In this document: positions 6,386 through 15,354 of the stretch, piece after piece
Layout: each line of letters starts with the position of its first letter
Numbering within the stretch: the first letter of the stretch is position 1
NCBI RefSeq assembly: GCF_002799245.1
Contig: NZ_NEQV01000001.1
Coordinates: 985,000-1,048,999, forward strand
Reading direction: 5' to 3'
Length of the DNA: 64,000 nt
DNA from: Stenotrophomonas maltophilia
GTDB taxonomy: Bacteria; Pseudomonadota; Gammaproteobacteria; Xanthomonadales; Xanthomonadaceae
Position numbers and translations under genes: made by a program
Notes under the pieces: generated by a model
Database searches by the model: none
What the model saw: only the letters and a program-made list of their open reading frames with translations
Told to the model about the DNA's origin: nothing

Positions 6386-8587
6386 TTACTTCTTCGCGCG
6401 CGGCTGGTTCAGCGGCTCCATCGCACGGAAGCGCTTGCTGTACTCGTCGGTCAGGTTGCGCGATTCCTGGCTGTTGCGGACGATGGTCGGGGTCAGCAGC
6501 ACGATCACTTCCGAACGGCGGCTGGTGCGGGTCTTCTGCCCGAACAGCGCGCCAACCACCGGGATCTTGCTCAGGCCCGGGATGCCGCTGCTGCCATCGG
6601 TGGCCGAATCGGTGATCAGGCCCGCCAGCATGATGGTATCGCCGCTCTGCACCGCTGCTTCAGTGGACAGCTTCTTGGTCGAGATGCGCGGGTTGCAGTT
6701 GCGCTCGTTCGGGTTGCAGGTATCCGGCACGTCCGAGGCGCTGCTGACCTCCTGCACGATGTCCAGGAACACGGTGCCATCACGGGTCACCCGTGGGCGC
6801 ACCTTCAGGATCACGCCGGTGTCGATGTACTGCACCGAGCTGTAGGTGCTGGTGCCCACGCCGGTGTTCACCGTGGTGGTGTTGATCGGCACCTTGTCGC
6901 CGACGTTGAGCGTGGCCTCTGCGTTGTTGCGCACGAACACCGACGGCGTCTGCAGCAGGCGCAGGTCGGTCACCTTGTCCAGCGCGCTGACCACGGCGGC
7001 GGCGTTGTGGCCGGTGAACGCCCAGCCCACGCCATCGTTGCCGGTGATCCCGCCGGCGAAGGTACTCCACGAACCGGCCGCTGCCGGCGGCAGGGTCAGG
7101 CCTGCCAATGCGCCGGTCAGTGCGCGACCGGCCACGGCGTTGTCGAAGAACCAGTTCACGCCGTACTTCAGGTCGCCGGTCAGCGCGACTTCGGCCACCT
7201 GTGCCTCGATATGCACCTGCAGCGGCATCACATCCAGCTTCTCGATCACCTCGCGGATGGAGCGCCAGGCCTGCGGGGTCGAACGCACCAGCAGGGTGTT
7301 GGTTTCCTCCACCGCAGACACGCCGACGCGGTCGCCTTCCACTTCCAGGCTGACACTGACGTTGCCGGGCTGGCGCTGCGGCAGGTTCAGGCTGCCATTG
7401 CTGCTGCCACTGCCACTGCTCCCACCCAGCGTCGACCCCAGGTTGCTGCTGCTGTTGTCCATGCCACGATCGCCGTCACCGCCAAGCTGCGACGGGATGG
7501 CGCCCGGCGCCAGCGAGGCCGGGCTGGAGCCGCCACGGTTGCCGCTGCTGGCAAAGGCCTCGCTGAGGCGCTCGGCCAGGTCGCGTGCCTTGATGTAGCG
7601 CAGCTCGTAGGAGAACAGGCGGGCGCTGCCGCCCGCGGTGTCGATGCGATCCAGCCACTGCTGGATCTGGTCCAGGTAGCGTACCTGCGGAGTGATCACC
7701 AACACGGCGTTGGCATTCTCCAGCGGCAGGAAACGGAACATGCCGGCACTGGGAGTCTTGCTCTCTTCACCGAACACCTTTTCCAGGTCGGCCGCGACCT
7801 GTTCGGCCTTGCCCGACTGGATCGGGAACACACCCACCGACATGCCCGACAACCAGTCGACGTCGAAGATCTCGACGGTGCGCAGGTAGTTTTCCAGTTC
7901 GGCGCGGGTACCGCCGAGGGTGATCACGTTGCGGCCGCTGTCCACGTTGACGATGGCGTTGGGCCGCGCGTACGGCTCCAGCACCTTCTTCATCTCGGTG
8001 GCGGAGATGAACTGCAGCGGGATCACGCGGACTTCAAAGCCGCGCGCACTGGCGGCCGGCGCGGTGCTCGGCGCAACCGTGCCGGCCAGCGCCTGGTCGG
8101 CGGCGACGATGTTGTAGCGCCCACCGCTGTAGACCATGCGCGCGTTGTTCCAGCCCAGCACCATCTCCAGCAGGTTCAGCGCCTGTGCCGGCGAAACCGG
8201 CTTGGGCGTGGCCAGGGTGACCGTGCCCTGCACGCCCGGCGCGATCACGTAGTTCTGGCCCAGCATGTCGCCGAGGATGGCCTTGACCACCGCATGCAGC
8301 GATTCGCCTTCGAAATTGAAGGTCGCCTCGCCGGTGCTGGCGCCGTGCAGTGCCGGCGCCGGTGCGCGTGCGGCCTCGCGGTTGATCATCGTGCCAGTGC
8401 CGCGGCGGATCACCGCCTGCGGCGCCCCCTGGCTTTCACGGGCGGCATCGGCGGCGACGTCGGCCGCCTGCCCGGCATCGGCACTGGGCGACAGGTTGCC
8501 GTTGCGCTGCACGTGCGGCGCGGACACCGTACTGCAGCCGACCAGCAGCGCGAGGGCAAAGGACCAGGGAAGAAAACGCAGGTTCAT
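6386..8587 (-). CDS. xpsD: Type II secretion secretin XpsD (GspD)
   Basis: Forms the outer-membrane channel through which folded exoproteins leave the periplasm. The 733-residue product has a lipoprotein signal with lipobox L-L-V-G-C (Cys18), which is typical of XpsD. Periplasmic N0-N3 domains follow, including A-R-D-L-A-E-R-L and repeated K-V-L-E-P-Y-A type elements. A Gly/Ser-rich insert lies near residues 355-400. The C-terminal secretin core includes V-P-I-N-T-T-T-V-N and I-P-G-L-S-K-I-P-V-V-G-A-L-F. It is last in the xps operon, nine bases after xpsN, matching the Xanthomonas order with secretin at the end rather than next to gspC. Confidence 0.97.
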   Translation of the reverse strand: MNLRFLPWSFALALLVGCSTVSAPHVQRNGNLSPSADAGQAADVAADAARESQGAPQAVIRRGTGTMINREAARAPAPALHGASTGEATFNFEGESLHAVVKAILGDMLGQNYVIAPGVQGTVTLATPKPVSPAQALNLLEMVLGWNNARMVYSGGRYNIVAADQALAGTVAPSTAPAASARGFEVRVIPLQFISATEMKKVLEPYARPNAIVNVDSGRNVITLGGTRAELENYLRTVEIFDVDWLSGMSVGVFPIQSGKAEQVAADLEKVFGEESKTPSAGMFRFLPLENANAVLVITPQVRYLDQIQQWLDRIDTAGGSARLFSYELRYIKARDLAERLSEAFASSGNRGGSSPASLAPGAIPSQLGGDGDRGMDNSSSNLGSTLGGSSGSGSSNGSLNLPQRQPGNVSVSLEVEGDRVGVSAVEETNTLLVRSTPQAWRSIREVIEKLDVMPLQVHIEAQVAEVALTGDLKYGVNWFFDNAVAGRALTGALAGLTLPPAAAGSWSTFAGGITGNDGVGWAFTGHNAAAVVSALDKVTDLRLLQTPSVFVRNNAEATLNVGDKVPINTTTVNTGVGTSTYSSVQYIDTGVILKVRPRVTRDGTVFLDIVQEVSSASDVPDTCNPNERNCNPRISTKKLSTEAAVQSGDTIMLAGLITDSATDGSSGIPGLSKIPVVGALFGQKTRTSRRSEVIVLLTPTIVRNSQESRNLTDEYSKRFRAMEPLNQPRAKK

Positions 8588-8596
8588 GCATTCACT

Positions 8597-9385
8597 CTAT
8601 CGGTTGGTGCCATCGCCCGGGGGCGGCGACGGTTGTTGCTGCTGTTGTTGCAGCTGGCGGCGGCGGGCCTGGATGCGTTCGCGGATGGCCTGCATCTGCG
8701 CTTCGCTGGGACCGTTGTTGTTGGCCGGTGGTGTTTTTGCAGCTGCCGCCGCGGGTGCTTGCGCACTGGCCGCGGGCGACGGCGGTGTGGTTGCCGCAGC
8801 CGGTGACGGCGCGGGCGGAGCGCCTGCTGGCGGCGGCACAACGATCGCACCTGCAGGCGGTGCACCGTTTGCACCGCGCAGCACCGTCGGCGGCTCACCC
8901 CCCTGGCCGTTGAACACGGCCAGTTCCAGGACCTGGTTGCCACCGGGGCCGATCACCGTCGCCTGGCGCGGCTGCAGCGCCACCAGCTGCCAGCCATCCA
9001 CGGCTTCGCCGTTGAGTCGCAGGCGCAGCGAGCGGTTCTGTTCCGTGGTGAACGTGGCCATGCCGAAATCGCCGGTCAGCAGCACGCCGGTCAGGCGCAA
9101 CGCGGCGCTGGCAGCCGGTTCGCTGCCCCCCAGCAGATAGGGCCGTGGCCTGCGGTCTTCGGCGAACAGCGGGCGCTCTCCGATCGCGCTGTAGCTGTCG
9201 GCGCTGGCCATGCGCTCAGCAGCCAGCGGCGGCAGCGAAGGCAGCGATGGCGCGGCGTCGGCATCACCACCGGCACCCGGCAGATGGCTGCCCAGCCCGA
9301 AGCCGGTGGCCAGCCAGACGGCAGCCGCCCAGCCGGCCAGCGCCAGCAGGAAGCCGGTACGCAGGCTGATCTGCTCAAGCTTCAT
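8597..9385 (-). CDS. xpsN: Type II secretion protein XpsN (GspN/GspC-like)
   Basis: Inner-membrane, mostly periplasmic component that links the inner-membrane platform to the secretin; in xps systems it takes the position of GspC. The 262-residue product has one N-terminal membrane segment (about residues 11-30), then the GspC-like P-L-F-A-E-D-R-R-P homology region around residues 70-180. A low-complexity Pro/Ala tail follows, with a run of glutamines near the end that would be vulnerable to slippage. It starts at ATG 9385, overlapping xpsM by 11 bases. Upstream in-frame sequence is read-through of xpsM DNA. Confidence 0.9.
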   Translation of the reverse strand: MKLEQISLRTGFLLALAGWAAAVWLATGFGLGSHLPGAGGDADAAPSLPSLPPLAAERMASADSYSAIGERPLFAEDRRPRPYLLGGSEPAASAALRLTGVLLTGDFGMATFTTEQNRSLRLRLNGEAVDGWQLVALQPRQATVIGPGGNQVLELAVFNGQGGEPPTVLRGANGAPPAGAIVVPPPAGAPPAPSPAAATTPPSPAASAQAPAAAAAKTPPANNNGPSEAQMQAIRERIQARRRQLQQQQQQPSPPPGDGTNR

Positions 9386-10094
9386 CGGCCACCTCCTGTC
9401 CTTCGGACGGGGGCACCGGATGAGGTGCAGGCGTGGCCTCTGCCGGCGAAGCCGGCGGTGCAGGTGCAGGTGCCGCAGCGGGTGCCGGAACCGAGCCGTC
9501 GGCGGCGGCGCCTGGCAGCAGGTAGCCGGCCAGCTCGAAGGACACATCCAGGCCCAGCCCCGATTCGTTCGGCGATTGCTGGAAGCGCTGCGCGATCAGG
9601 TTGAGGTTGTCGACGAACAGGCGTGGGCTGCCGGTTTCCAGGCTGTGCAGCACGGTGGCCAGTTCGGCCACACCGCAGCGCAGGCGCACCTGCATGGCGA
9701 CACGCACGAACTCGGCGTCACGGCGGTTGTCGGTCAGCGGCGTGCGGTTGCTGATGGTGCAGCTGCGGTTGCCGGGGCTGGCCATCGCCACCGCATCCTG
9801 CAGCCGGGTACCCAATGCAGCGGCGGCGGCTTCGGCAGTGGCTTCGCGCAGGAAGCCCGGCCGCTGCTGCAGTGCCTCGCGGGTGGCACGCAGGCGCTGT
9901 TCGATCTGCGGCTGCTGCTGCAGCTGCGCCTGCACGCGCGACTCGCGTTCGCGCAGGGCGGCGACATCGGCATCGATCGCGCGCAGCGGCTGGGTGAACC
10001 AGGGGTGCACCAGCAACAGATAGGCCAGGCCCAGCACTGCCAGCAGCAGTGCCAGCGCCAGCCAGCGGTCACGGCGTGCGCTTGGCATCGGCAT
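9375..10094 (-). CDS. xpsM: Type II secretion protein XpsM (GspM)
   Basis: Inner-membrane platform protein that partners with XpsL. The 239-residue product has a short cytoplasmic N-terminus, one membrane segment (W-L-A-L-A-L-L-L-A-V-L-G-L-A, about residues 11-28), a coiled-coil-prone stretch (about 35-80), and a ferredoxin-like periplasmic domain. The tail from about residue 200 is Pro/Ala-rich. A second ATG two codons in is an equally plausible start. The gene overlaps xpsL by 26 bases and xpsN by 11. Confidence 0.92.
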   Translation of the reverse strand: MPMPSARRDRWLALALLLAVLGLAYLLLVHPWFTQPLRAIDADVAALRERESRVQAQLQQQPQIEQRLRATREALQQRPGFLREATAEAAAAALGTRLQDAVAMASPGNRSCTISNRTPLTDNRRDAEFVRVAMQVRLRCGVAELATVLHSLETGSPRLFVDNLNLIAQRFQQSPNESGLGLDVSFELAGYLLPGAAADGSVPAPAAAPAPAPPASPAEATPAPHPVPPSEGQEVADEA

Positions 10095-11214
10095 CGGCCG
10101 CCTCCTGGGTCGGTGCTGCGGCCGGCAGCGGCTGCAGTTCAGCGGTCATGGTGAAGCGGTCGCGGCCACTGGCCGCGCCATCAGCCTGCAGCACCCCGGT
10201 CAGGTTGACCTTGCGCCACTGCGGTGCGTCCTGCAGCAGCTGCACCAGCTGCGATGCCTCGCGGCTCAGGCCGATCAGCTGCAGGTTGTTGTTCTCGATC
10301 GCCAGCTTTTCCAGGTAGGTGCCTTCCGGCAGGCGCCGGGTCAGTTCGTTCCAGATCTCTACCGTGGTGGCGCGCTGGCTGCGCTGCTTCTCCAGGAATG
10401 CGGCGCCATCGATCAGCGCCTGCAGCTGCGCGCGTTCGCTGGCCACGCCACGCGCACTGCGCGCGCTGCGCTCGACCTGCGCACGCAGTTCGTCGGCGGC
10501 GGCCTGGCGGTTGTCGAGCAGCTGCACGGCGGCCAGTACCAGCATCACCATGGCAGCCACTGCCAGCAGCAGGTTCCAGCGCCGCATCGGATCCGGCCGC
10601 AGCTGGCGCTGCGCGGGCGGCAGCAGGTTCACCTGCAGTACGTTGCCCTGCGCATCGATGGCGTCGACACCCGCCAGCGCGTCGGCCCATTGGCCCACAC
10701 CGGTGCGCCATGCTTCCAGTTGCCGCAGTGGCCACGCCACCAGTTCGACCTGCAGCTGCCCTTCGCCGCCCGCGCCGAGTTCACGCACGTCATAGCTGAC
10801 CTGGGAGGATTCGAACGGGGTCTGCCGGTCGATTTCGAAACCGACCACGGCACGCAGGCGGTCGGCCGCTGCAGCGGGCAGGCGCAGGGTGCGCCGCAGG
10901 ACGTCCGCCGCGGGCAGCAGCCACACCCGGGGCAGGCTGCGCAGGCGCGGCTCCAGCACGCGGTCCAGTTCGACCGGCGACAGCGGCCATGGCAGGCGCG
11001 CCACCGCTTCGCGGCGGTCACCGGCTTCACGCCAGACCTGCAGCTGGTCGCCCTCAAGCTGCAGCAGCAGGCGTGCCTGGCCCCAGCCCAATGCCCATTG
11101 CCAGCGCACCGGCACCCAGGCCAGCAGCGACTGCCGCCACCAGCGCAGGAAACGGCCGGCGCCCGGACCGATCCGGCCCTGCACCTGCCGCAGACTGTCC
11201 TGCCATGCCGTCAT
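10069..11214 (-). CDS. xpsL: Type II secretion protein XpsL (GspL)
   Basis: Connects the cytoplasmic ATPase XpsE to the membrane platform. The 381-residue product has a large actin-like cytoplasmic N-terminal domain with A-V-V-G-F-E-I-D-R-Q-T-P-F (near residue 122), which is characteristic of GspL/PilM-PilN relatives. A membrane helix follows (N-L-L-L-A-V-A-A-M-V-M-L-V-L-A-A-V, about 218-235), then a coiled coil and a periplasmic PilN-like domain. Its ATG overlaps the TGA of xpsK by four bases. Confidence 0.95.
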   Translation of the reverse strand: MTAWQDSLRQVQGRIGPGAGRFLRWWRQSLLAWVPVRWQWALGWGQARLLLQLEGDQLQVWREAGDRREAVARLPWPLSPVELDRVLEPRLRSLPRVWLLPAADVLRRTLRLPAAAADRLRAVVGFEIDRQTPFESSQVSYDVRELGAGGEGQLQVELVAWPLRQLEAWRTGVGQWADALAGVDAIDAQGNVLQVNLLPPAQRQLRPDPMRRWNLLLAVAAMVMLVLAAVQLLDNRQAAADELRAQVERSARSARGVASERAQLQALIDGAAFLEKQRSQRATTVEIWNELTRRLPEGTYLEKLAIENNNLQLIGLSREASQLVQLLQDAPQWRKVNLTGVLQADGAASGRDRFTMTAELQPLPAAAPTQEAADADAKRTP

Positions 11215-12074
11215 CTTGCTGTCATTCCCTGCTCCCAGCGAAGCACTGTGTAGGTCCGCCCGGGAACCCCGCCCGAGCCACTGCGTACCACTGCCTGCAA
11301 CACCGACCTGCGTCCACTGCTGTCGATGGCACCGGACTCGATACTATAGGTGCCGCTGCTGCTGGCAAGCGTTGTCGTACCACCAGCGGAATCTGCATCA
11401 CGCTCCTGCTGTGCGCGCTGCGCCATCACCATGTCCGCATCCAGCCCCAGCGCGGTCAGCACCGGCGCGCTGGCGAACTGCGGATCCGGCCGTGCCTGGC
11501 GGCTGTACAGGGTCAGGTGCGGCAGCATCGCCCGGTACAGCGGGCCGCGCATGCCCAGCACCCGCTGCAGCTCGCCCAGGGTCTCGAACCGCTTGTTGCG
11601 TGGGCCGTAGGGCAATCCGGCTGCAGCGTAGTCCTGCGCTTCAGCGCCACCGCCCGGCTGCAGCAGGCTGTCCTCGTCACGCCAGTCGATGATGGCCCCG
11701 GCCAACTGCCGGGCCTGCGCATCGTCTTCCCCCAGCGCCTTGAGGAAGGCGGCCAGCAGCGCGGCATCGGCCAGGTTCAGGTTGATCTTGCCGTTCTCGT
11801 CCAGCACCTTGATCTCGATGCTGGCGTCGTCGAACTGCCAGCGATAGGTGCGGCCATCGGCGCGCCAGGGCGCGCGTTGCGGATCGGCCGACAGGCGCAG
11901 CAGGGCATATTCGAGGCCGGCGCGCGCACGCTCCTGCCCGCGTGCATCGTCATCCAGCACGCGCTGCTGCAGGTGTTCGACCCGTGCGCTCAGCGCGAAC
12001 GCGCCGACCAGCGCCGTCATCAACGCGATCAGCCACAGCACCAGCACCAAGGCCGCCCCACCCTGCCGGGTCAT
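11211..12074 (-). CDS. xpsK: Type II secretion minor pseudopilin XpsK (GspK)
   Basis: Large minor pseudopilin thought to cap the pseudopilus. The 287-residue product opens with Q-G-G-A-A-L-V-L-V-L-W-L-I-A-L-M, a prepilin-type segment lacking the usual +5 Glu, as GspK proteins do. I-N-L-N-L-A-D near residue 100 and I-D-W-R-D-E-D near 130 are conserved GspK features. The ATG at 12074 is chosen because the prepilin leader begins there. It overlaps xpsJ and xpsL by four bases at each end. Confidence 0.95.
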   Translation of the reverse strand: MTRQGGAALVLVLWLIALMTALVGAFALSARVEHLQQRVLDDDARGQERARAGLEYALLRLSADPQRAPWRADGRTYRWQFDDASIEIKVLDENGKINLNLADAALLAAFLKALGEDDAQARQLAGAIIDWRDEDSLLQPGGGAEAQDYAAAGLPYGPRNKRFETLGELQRVLGMRGPLYRAMLPHLTLYSRQARPDPQFASAPVLTALGLDADMVMAQRAQQERDADSAGGTTTLASSSGTYSIESGAIDSSGRRSVLQAVVRSGSGGVPGRTYTVLRWEQGMTAR

Positions 12075-12703
12075 CGCGCACCTCCACTGCCACCGGCACG
12101 CGGCGCCACCACCAGCGGCGGCCACGGCGTGCCCCGGGCAGGCACGATCCGGATCTCCACCAGCATCGGCAGGCGGCGGGTGTCATCCCAGTGCGGCATC
12201 CAGTCGGTCACCTGCCCGGTGCTGGCATCGATGCCGCGATAGCGCAGCTGCACCGACTTCAGGTTCTCCACCAGCACCTCGGGCGGGCGCGGCGGATTCT
12301 CGGCGATGCGCTCGCCTTCCTGCAGCAGCACCAGGTCCAGCAGCAGGCGCTGTTGGCCATCGCGCCCGTCCACCTGCAGCGCATGCAGGTAGGGTCCGCC
12401 ACGGCCGAGGTATCCGGGCAGGTCAGCGGCGAACAACATGCGTTGCTCCTCCCCCTGGAAGAAGACCGGTTCGCGGGTAGGGTCCGGGACCTCCAGCGGG
12501 GTGCGCAATGCACCCGCCAACTGCCTGCGCAGCAAGGACTCGACCGCGCGCATGCGTTCGCTCTCGGCGGCGATCTGCTCGCCGCGCTGGCTGATCGCCA
12601 TCGCCGAGCGCACGCTGGCAAAGGCCAATGCCAGGCCACCGGCCAGCAGCACGGTGGCCAGCATCACTTCGACCAGGGTGAAACCTGCGGCAGGGCGCCT
12701 CAT
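12071..12703 (-). CDS. xpsJ: Type II secretion minor pseudopilin XpsJ (GspJ)
   Basis: Minor pseudopilin of the tip complex. The 210-residue precursor has the prepilin peptidase site A-A-G/F-T-L-V-E-V-M with cleavage after Gly7, Glu at +5 and a long hydrophobic helix. The start at 12703 puts a six-residue basic leader before the site, as expected. The start codon overlaps the xpsI stop in an ATGA arrangement. Confidence 0.95.
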   Translation of the reverse strand: MRRPAAGFTLVEVMLATVLLAGGLALAFASVRSAMAISQRGEQIAAESERMRAVESLLRRQLAGALRTPLEVPDPTREPVFFQGEEQRMLFAADLPGYLGRGGPYLHALQVDGRDGQQRLLLDLVLLQEGERIAENPPRPPEVLVENLKSVQLRYRGIDASTGQVTDWMPHWDDTRRLPMLVEIRIVPARGTPWPPLVVAPRAGGSGGAR

Positions 12704-13119
12704 CGCGCATTCTCCAGGTCGGGCGGCAACAGCCGCAGGCTGCGCCAGCGCAGCTGCTCGCGCTCGCTGTCGCCCCAGCGCACCTGCAATTGCAACTCCG
12801 CCAGCCACGGGGTCCCCGGTGAGGTTGCCTGCACGATGTTGCCGGCACGTGGCTCCACCCACGGCTGAACCTGCAGTTCCCAGTGATAGCGCCCCTGTTC
12901 CCAGTCACCCTGCTGGCTGCCCACCTGCAGCGGTGCGTCGACGCCGGCCTCGGCCAGCAACGACTGTGCATGCAGCACCGCGCGCGTGCGCAGCTCGGCA
13001 TCACGTACCTGTTTCGCGCCGCCGGACAGGCTGCCCAGCAGCAAGGTCAGCGCCAGGCCCAGCAGGGCGAAGGCGATGATCACTTCCAGCAGGGTGAAGC
13101 CACGCGCGCGCCGCCTCAT
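12700..13119 (-). CDS. xpsI: Type II secretion minor pseudopilin XpsI (GspI)
   Basis: Minor pseudopilin that binds the J and K subunits. The 139-residue precursor has leader M-R-R-R-A-R-G followed by F-T-L-L-E-V-I-I-A-F-A-L-L, the canonical prepilin peptidase site with Glu at +5. The start at 13119 overlaps the xpsH stop by four bases. Length fits GspI. Confidence 0.95.
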   Translation of the reverse strand: MRRRARGFTLLEVIIAFALLGLALTLLLGSLSGGAKQVRDAELRTRAVLHAQSLLAEAGVDAPLQVGSQQGDWEQGRYHWELQVQPWVEPRAGNIVQATSPGTPWLAELQLQVRWGDSEREQLRWRSLRLLPPDLENAR

Positions 13120-13610
13120 TGCGCCCGCCAGGGGCCGGAGCGGACCTCGCCGGTGAGCCAGCCGACGTCGACGCGCCATTCGGCACCGTCGCGCTGCAAC
13201 CGGATGCGGCCACCGCTGGAGCCGCCATCGGGGTGGAATTCGATCACCCCCTGCCCCGGCGCGGTGGCCAGCTGTGCGGCACCTTCGAACTGTACCTGCA
13301 GCTGTGCCGGGACCTCACCGTGGCGCTGGTTGGCACCCTCCCAGCGCCGCCGTGCCGGTTCGATCACGAAGCGCTGCGGTTCACCGCGGGCGATCGCCTG
13401 CGCACGCACCATGCGCAGCTGGTTGGCGATGTCCTTGCCCGCGCTGCGCAGCTGCATGCCGGCGAAACCGCGCGACAGCCCGGCGGCCGTGATCAGGCCA
13501 ATCGCCGCGATCAGTGCGATCACCAGCAGCATTTCCAGCAGCGACAGTCCCGCCGCGCGCCTGCCATGCAGGCGCGGATGGGGCAACCGGCGCGGCAGGA
13601 AGTACGTCAT
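13116..13610 (-). CDS. xpsH: Type II secretion pseudopilin XpsH (GspH)
   Basis: Minor pseudopilin of the Xps pseudopilus. The 164-residue precursor has an unusually long basic leader (about 21 residues) before the processing site A-A-G/L-S-L-L-E-M-L-L-V-I, with Leu rather than Phe at +1, which the peptidase tolerates. The C-terminal part has the D-G-G-S-S-G-G-R-I-R-L pattern typical of GspH. It begins six bases after xpsG. Confidence 0.93.
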   Translation of the reverse strand: MTYFLPRRLPHPRLHGRRAAGLSLLEMLLVIALIAAIGLITAAGLSRGFAGMQLRSAGKDIANQLRMVRAQAIARGEPQRFVIEPARRRWEGANQRHGEVPAQLQVQFEGAAQLATAPGQGVIEFHPDGGSSGGRIRLQRDGAEWRVDVGWLTGEVRSGPWRAQ

Positions 13611-13616
13611 GCGCGG

Positions 13617-14060
13617 TTACGGCTGGTAGCGGATATCAGCGTCGACGCTGCTGCCACCAGCCTTGCCGTCCTTGCCCAGGCTGACCAGCTCATACGGCTG
13701 GCCTTCGCCGGGCGCACGGTATTCCAGCGCGTGGCCCCACGGGTCGTTCAGGTCGGCCGGCTTGGCATAGGGGCCGAGCCAGCCGCCCACGCCGGCCGGT
13801 GCGGTCACCAGGTCATTGAGCGTGCCCGGCAGCTTGCCGGTGTCGATCTGGTAGTTGTCGATCTTGGACGCGACGGTCTGCACCTGCGCCTTGGCGATGT
13901 TGGCCTTGCCACGGTCGGCGCCGCCCAGCACGCGGCTGGCGACCAGGGTCAGCACCGCGCCGATCAGCACGATGACGATGATGATCTCCAGCAGGCTCAT
14001 GCCCGACTGGTTGCGCGCGGCGGTGAAGGAAAGGCGGATCGGTCGGCGACTGGCAATCAT
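13617..14060 (-). CDS. xpsG: Type II secretion major pseudopilin XpsG (GspG)
   Basis: Major subunit of the pseudopilus. The 147-residue precursor has the site Q-S-G/M-S-L-L-E-I-I-I-V-I-V-L-I-G with Met at +1 and Glu at +5. The C-terminal half carries the conserved D-P-W-G-H-A-L-E-Y and D-x-x-Y-E-L-V-S-L-G-K-D-G-K-A-G-G segment that binds calcium in GspG. The leader is longer than usual (about 20 residues) if the ATG at 14060 is used. It follows xpsF by a 49-base gap. Confidence 0.96.
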   Translation of the reverse strand: MIASRRPIRLSFTAARNQSGMSLLEIIIVIVLIGAVLTLVASRVLGGADRGKANIAKAQVQTVASKIDNYQIDTGKLPGTLNDLVTAPAGVGGWLGPYAKPADLNDPWGHALEYRAPGEGQPYELVSLGKDGKAGGSSVDADIRYQP

Positions 14061-14109
14061 GGACGGTCCTTTCAGTTGCGGAGTGTCGGGGTTGCGGGGA
14101 GTGCCATCG

Positions 14110-15330
14110 TCAACCGATGGCATTGGTCAGGTCGTACAGCGGCACCAGCACGGCCACGATCACCGCGCCAACCACCGAGGCCAGTATCAGGGTGATCGCC
14201 GGCACCATCGCCGCCAGCATGCGGTCGATGCGCCGGGCACTGTCCTGTTCGAAGGTGTCGGCGGCCTTCAACAGCATGGTATCGAGCGCGCCGGATTCTT
14301 CACCGACCTGGATCATCTGCAGGGCCAGGCGCGGGAACCGCTTGCCGCGCGACAGTGCCAGCGACAGGCCGGCACCGTTCTTCACTTCATCGGCGGCCGC
14401 TTCCACGTCAGCGGCCAGTGCGCGGTTGCCCAGCACGTTGCGGGCGATGCCCAGCGCACCCAGCAGCGGCACGCCATTGCGCAGCAGCGTACCCAGCGTA
14501 CGCGCCAGCCGCGCGGTCTCCAGCTCGCCGACGAGGCGACCGATGCCACGCCGCTGCAGCAGCCAGCCATCCAGCGCCAGCCGGAACGCCGGTTGCCGCG
14601 CCTTGCGCTCGAAGAACAGCGCCACCAGCGCCGGCACCACCAGCAGCAGCACCCACCAGTCGCGCACAAACAGGCCCAGCTGCAGCACCGCGTTGGTGAA
14701 CCACGGCAGCGCCACGTCCAGGCTCTCGTACATCTGCGCGAACTGCGGCACCACGTAGCCGAGCAGGAACAACAGCGCGCCGCCCACCACCACCAGCAGG
14801 ATCGCCGGGTAGACCAGTGCGTTGATGACCTTGCCCTGCAGCGCGCGGCTGCGCTCGAGGTAGTCGGCCAGGCGTTGCAGGGTTTCATGCAGGCTGCCAC
14901 CGGCTTCGCCGGCGCGCACCATGTTCACGTACAGGCGCGAGAACAGCCCATGCTGGCGTTCCAGCGCGGTGGACAGCGGCGCACCACCGCGCACCACGTC
15001 GCGGATGTCGGTGATCGCGCGGCGCGATCGTTCGTCCTCGGGCAACCCCAGCAGGATCGACAGCGCGCGGTCCAGCGGCTGGCCGGCACCGAGCAGGGTC
15101 GCCAGCTGCTGGGTGAACTGCAGTAATGCGGCGCCCTGCAACGGGCGCTGCTGCAGCAGGTTGCGCCAGCTGCTGCCGCCGATCGCGCCGGCATCGGCCA
15201 GCTGCGTCTCCATCGGCAGGTGGCCCTGGTCCTGCAGGCGCGCGATCAGCTCGGCCTCGCTGGCCGCTTCCATCTGCCCGTCGAAGACCTCGCCGTGCGG
15301 GTTGAGCGCCTTGTAGCGATAGTTCGGCAT
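14110..15330 (-). CDS. xpsF: Type II secretion inner-membrane platform protein XpsF (GspF)
   Basis: Polytopic platform protein that couples XpsE action to pseudopilus assembly. The 406-residue product opens P-N-Y-R-Y-K-A-L-N-P-H-G and has the two tandem GspF domains, each with a G-x-x-L motif (T-L-L-G-A-G-Q-P-L near 90 and T-L-L-R-N-G-V-P-L near 290). Membrane segments lie around 170-190, 220-240 and 375-395. Length is standard. It lies 24 bases downstream of xpsE. Confidence 0.96.
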   Translation of the reverse strand: MPNYRYKALNPHGEVFDGQMEAASEAELIARLQDQGHLPMETQLADAGAIGGSSWRNLLQQRPLQGAALLQFTQQLATLLGAGQPLDRALSILLGLPEDERSRRAITDIRDVVRGGAPLSTALERQHGLFSRLYVNMVRAGEAGGSLHETLQRLADYLERSRALQGKVINALVYPAILLVVVGGALLFLLGYVVPQFAQMYESLDVALPWFTNAVLQLGLFVRDWWVLLLVVPALVALFFERKARQPAFRLALDGWLLQRRGIGRLVGELETARLARTLGTLLRNGVPLLGALGIARNVLGNRALAADVEAAADEVKNGAGLSLALSRGKRFPRLALQMIQVGEESGALDTMLLKAADTFEQDSARRIDRMLAAMVPAITLILASVVGAVIVAVLVPLYDLTNAIG

Positions 15331-15354
15331 GTCAGCCCCGGCGTCCTGGGCGCA

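Noticed and set aside
6212..8806. An 864-codon open frame antisense to xpsD
   Set aside because: Begins in the repeat module and lies opposite the secretin gene; composition is typical of an antisense shadow.
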